From Betaproteobacteria bacterium (GTDB lineage: Bacteria > Pseudomonadota > Gammaproteobacteria > Burkholderiales > SG8-41): DNA of 13,962 nt. Of this stretch, positions 13,024-13,962 are shown in pieces. The notes beneath the pieces were generated by a model that saw nothing but the letters and a program-made list of their open reading frames with translations, did not search any database and had not been told where the DNA came from. Each line of letters begins with the position of its first letter. Within the stretch, counting starts at the first letter, position 1. Position numbers and translations under genes: made by a program. Location of the stretch: the NCBI GenBank assembly GCA_028292065.1, contig JAQGNC010000639.1:1-13962 (forward strand). The letters run 5' to 3'.

Positions 13024-13050
13024 GCAAGTTTTTCGGCCGAGCGCCGTTAA
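13024..13050 (+). promoter_or_regulatory. Sigma-28 (FliA) promoter of flgK
   Basis: GCAAGTTT (13024-13031), an 11-bp spacer and GCCGTTAA (13043-13050) match TAAAGTTT-N11-GCCGATAA at 6 of 8 and 7 of 8 positions with exact spacing. It begins 4 bases after the flgJ stop codon and would give flgK a leader of about 100 bases. The -10 octamer is identical to that of the flgM promoter (4345-4352). A late promoter for flgK fits the known regulation of hook-junction proteins. Confidence 0.75.
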
Positions 13051-13082
13051 CGTCGTAGAGAACATCCAATCCGGGTCGTTCA

Positions 13083-13130
13083 CGAACGCAATCGCGCAGC
13101 CGGCGGCACTCGGCTGCGCGCCTGCGTTCG
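13083..13130 (+). promoter_or_regulatory. Large two-step hairpin in the flgK leader
   Basis: The outer arms CGAACGCA (13083-13090) and TGCGTTCG (13123-13130) and the inner arms GCGCAGCCG (13094-13102) and CGGCTGCGC (13111-13119) are all perfect complements, separated by a 3x3 internal loop and closed by an 8-base loop. That makes 17 paired bases. It lies between the candidate sigma-28 promoter and the flgK ribosome binding site (TAAGG, 13145-13149). There is no T-run after it, so it is either a weak terminator for the flgB-J transcript or a leader structure of flgK. Confidence 0.6.
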
Positions 13131-13155
13131 CGAGCGATCCGACCTAAGGCACCCC

Positions 13156-13962
13156 ATGTCCAGCGGGTTATTCGGCATAGGCATTTCCGGTCTGACCGCC
13201 GCCCAGGCAGGGCTGGTCACGACCGGTCACAACATCGCCAACGCGAGCACCCCGGGTTTCCACCGTCAGCAGGTGGTGCAGAGCAACTCCACGCCGCAGA
13301 TGACCGGCGGCGGCTTCATCGGCCAGGGCGTCAACGTCGAGACGGTGCGCCGGGTCTACAGCGATTTCCTCGACGGCCAGGCGAACCGCGCGCAGGCGCA
13401 CGCGAGCTATTACGCCGCGTACAACTCGCAGGTCGCGCAGATCGACAGCCTGCTCTCCGACCCGAGCGCGGGGCTCGCGCCGCAGCTCCAGGCGTTTTTC
13501 TCGAGCGTGCACGAAGTCGCCAGCAATCCGGCGTCCGCGCCTTCGCGCCAGGCGATGATCTCGGCGGCGACGACGCTCTCCGCACGCTTCCAGTCGCTCG
13601 ACAACCGCCTGGTCGAAATCAACCGCGGCGTGAACGCGCAGATCGAGAGCACGGTCTCGAGCGTCAACGCGTATGCGCGCGAGATCGCGTCGCTCAACGC
13701 GCGCATCTCGGCGACCGGCGCGAGCCCCGACAACCAGCCGAACGACCTGCTCGACAAGCGCGACCAGCTGATCGGCGAGCTCAACTCGATGGTCGGCGCG
13801 ACCGCGGTCACGCAGGCCGACGGCAACGTGAGCGTCAGCATCGGCTCGGGCCAGGCGCTCGTGGTCGGCTCGCAGGCGTACAGCCTGGGTGCGGTGCCGT
13901 CCGGCGAAGTCCCCGACCAGACCGACATCGTGTATCGCACCGGCGGCGGCACCTCGGTACTG
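13156..13962 (+). CDS. flgK: Hook-filament junction protein FlgK (HAP1), 3' end outside window
   Basis: The frame is open from the ATG at 13156 to the last base and gives 269 residues, about half of a usual FlgK (553 in Salmonella). FlgK replaces the FlgD cap at the hook tip and joins the hook to the filament; FlgN is its chaperone. The start MSSGLFGIGISGLTAAQAGL and the motif GHNIANASTPGFHRQQVV at residues 24-41 mark the D0 domain, followed by GFIGQGVNVETVRRVYSDFL and the coiled D1 region with DLLDKRDQLIGELNSMVG. The family's usual TPGYSRQ appears here as TPGFHRQ. TAAGG at 13145-13149 supports the start. Preceded by a sigma-28 promoter and a large hairpin. Confidence 0.95.
   Translation, partial: MSSGLFGIGISGLTAAQAGLVTTGHNIANASTPGFHRQQVVQSNSTPQMTGGGFIGQGVNVETVRRVYSDFLDGQANRAQAHASYYAAYNSQVAQIDSLLSDPSAGLAPQLQAFFSSVHEVASNPASAPSRQAMISAATTLSARFQSLDNRLVEINRGVNAQIESTVSSVNAYAREIASLNARISATGASPDNQPNDLLDKRDQLIGELNSMVGATAVTQADGNVSVSIGSGQALVVGSQAYSLGAVPSGEVPDQTDIVYRTGGGTSVL

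Overview
The window is about 14 kb of high-GC DNA from what looks like a betaproteobacterium. That placement is inferred from the enteric-type flg gene order, the bifunctional FlgJ and the general look of the proteins; no marker gene confirms it. Most of the window is the rod/hook/ring half of a flagellar regulon. It is laid out as two divergent units: flgA-flgM-flgN on the minus strand, and flgB-C-D-E-F-G-H-I-J-K on the plus strand. flgK runs off the right edge.

Region by region: 1-335 has no gene and carries two degenerate dispersed repeats. 336-2727 holds a pirin (YhhW type), a WrbA-type NAD(P)H:quinone oxidoreductase and a second pirin, all on plus, and probably deals with quinone or redox stress. 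2756-3196 (minus) encodes a small zinc-ribbon membrane protein of unknown function. 3524-5179 (minus) is flgN, flgM and flgA. 5180-5366 is the divergent control region. 5367-13962 encodes proximal rod (FlgB, FlgC, FlgF), hook cap (FlgD), hook (FlgE), distal rod (FlgG), L ring (FlgH), P ring (FlgI), rod cap/muramidase (FlgJ) and hook-filament junction (FlgK, partial).

How the genes work together: FlgA chaperones FlgI into the P ring. FlgJ caps the growing rod and cuts peptidoglycan. FlgD caps the growing hook. FlgN is the chaperone for FlgK, and FlgM holds sigma-28 inactive until the hook is complete. Sequences close to the sigma-28 consensus, sharing the same -10 octamer GCCGTTAA, lie in front of flgM and flgK, the two genes expected to have late promoters.

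The unusual content is in the gaps. Five intergenic spaces, three of them inside the flgB-K operon, contain arrays of the palindrome GGGGTC(T/A)GACCCC: 16 perfect copies plus several imperfect ones. Central T and central A copies tend to alternate, and one module, a T copy followed by an A copy 21 bp later, occurs four times. A second repeat family (GTCATTGCGAGG ... GCAATCCCG type) sits upstream of flgH and, as a 112-bp inverted pair, inside the 5' end of flgI. There one arm is translated and supplies the hydrophobic core of the predicted FlgI signal peptide.
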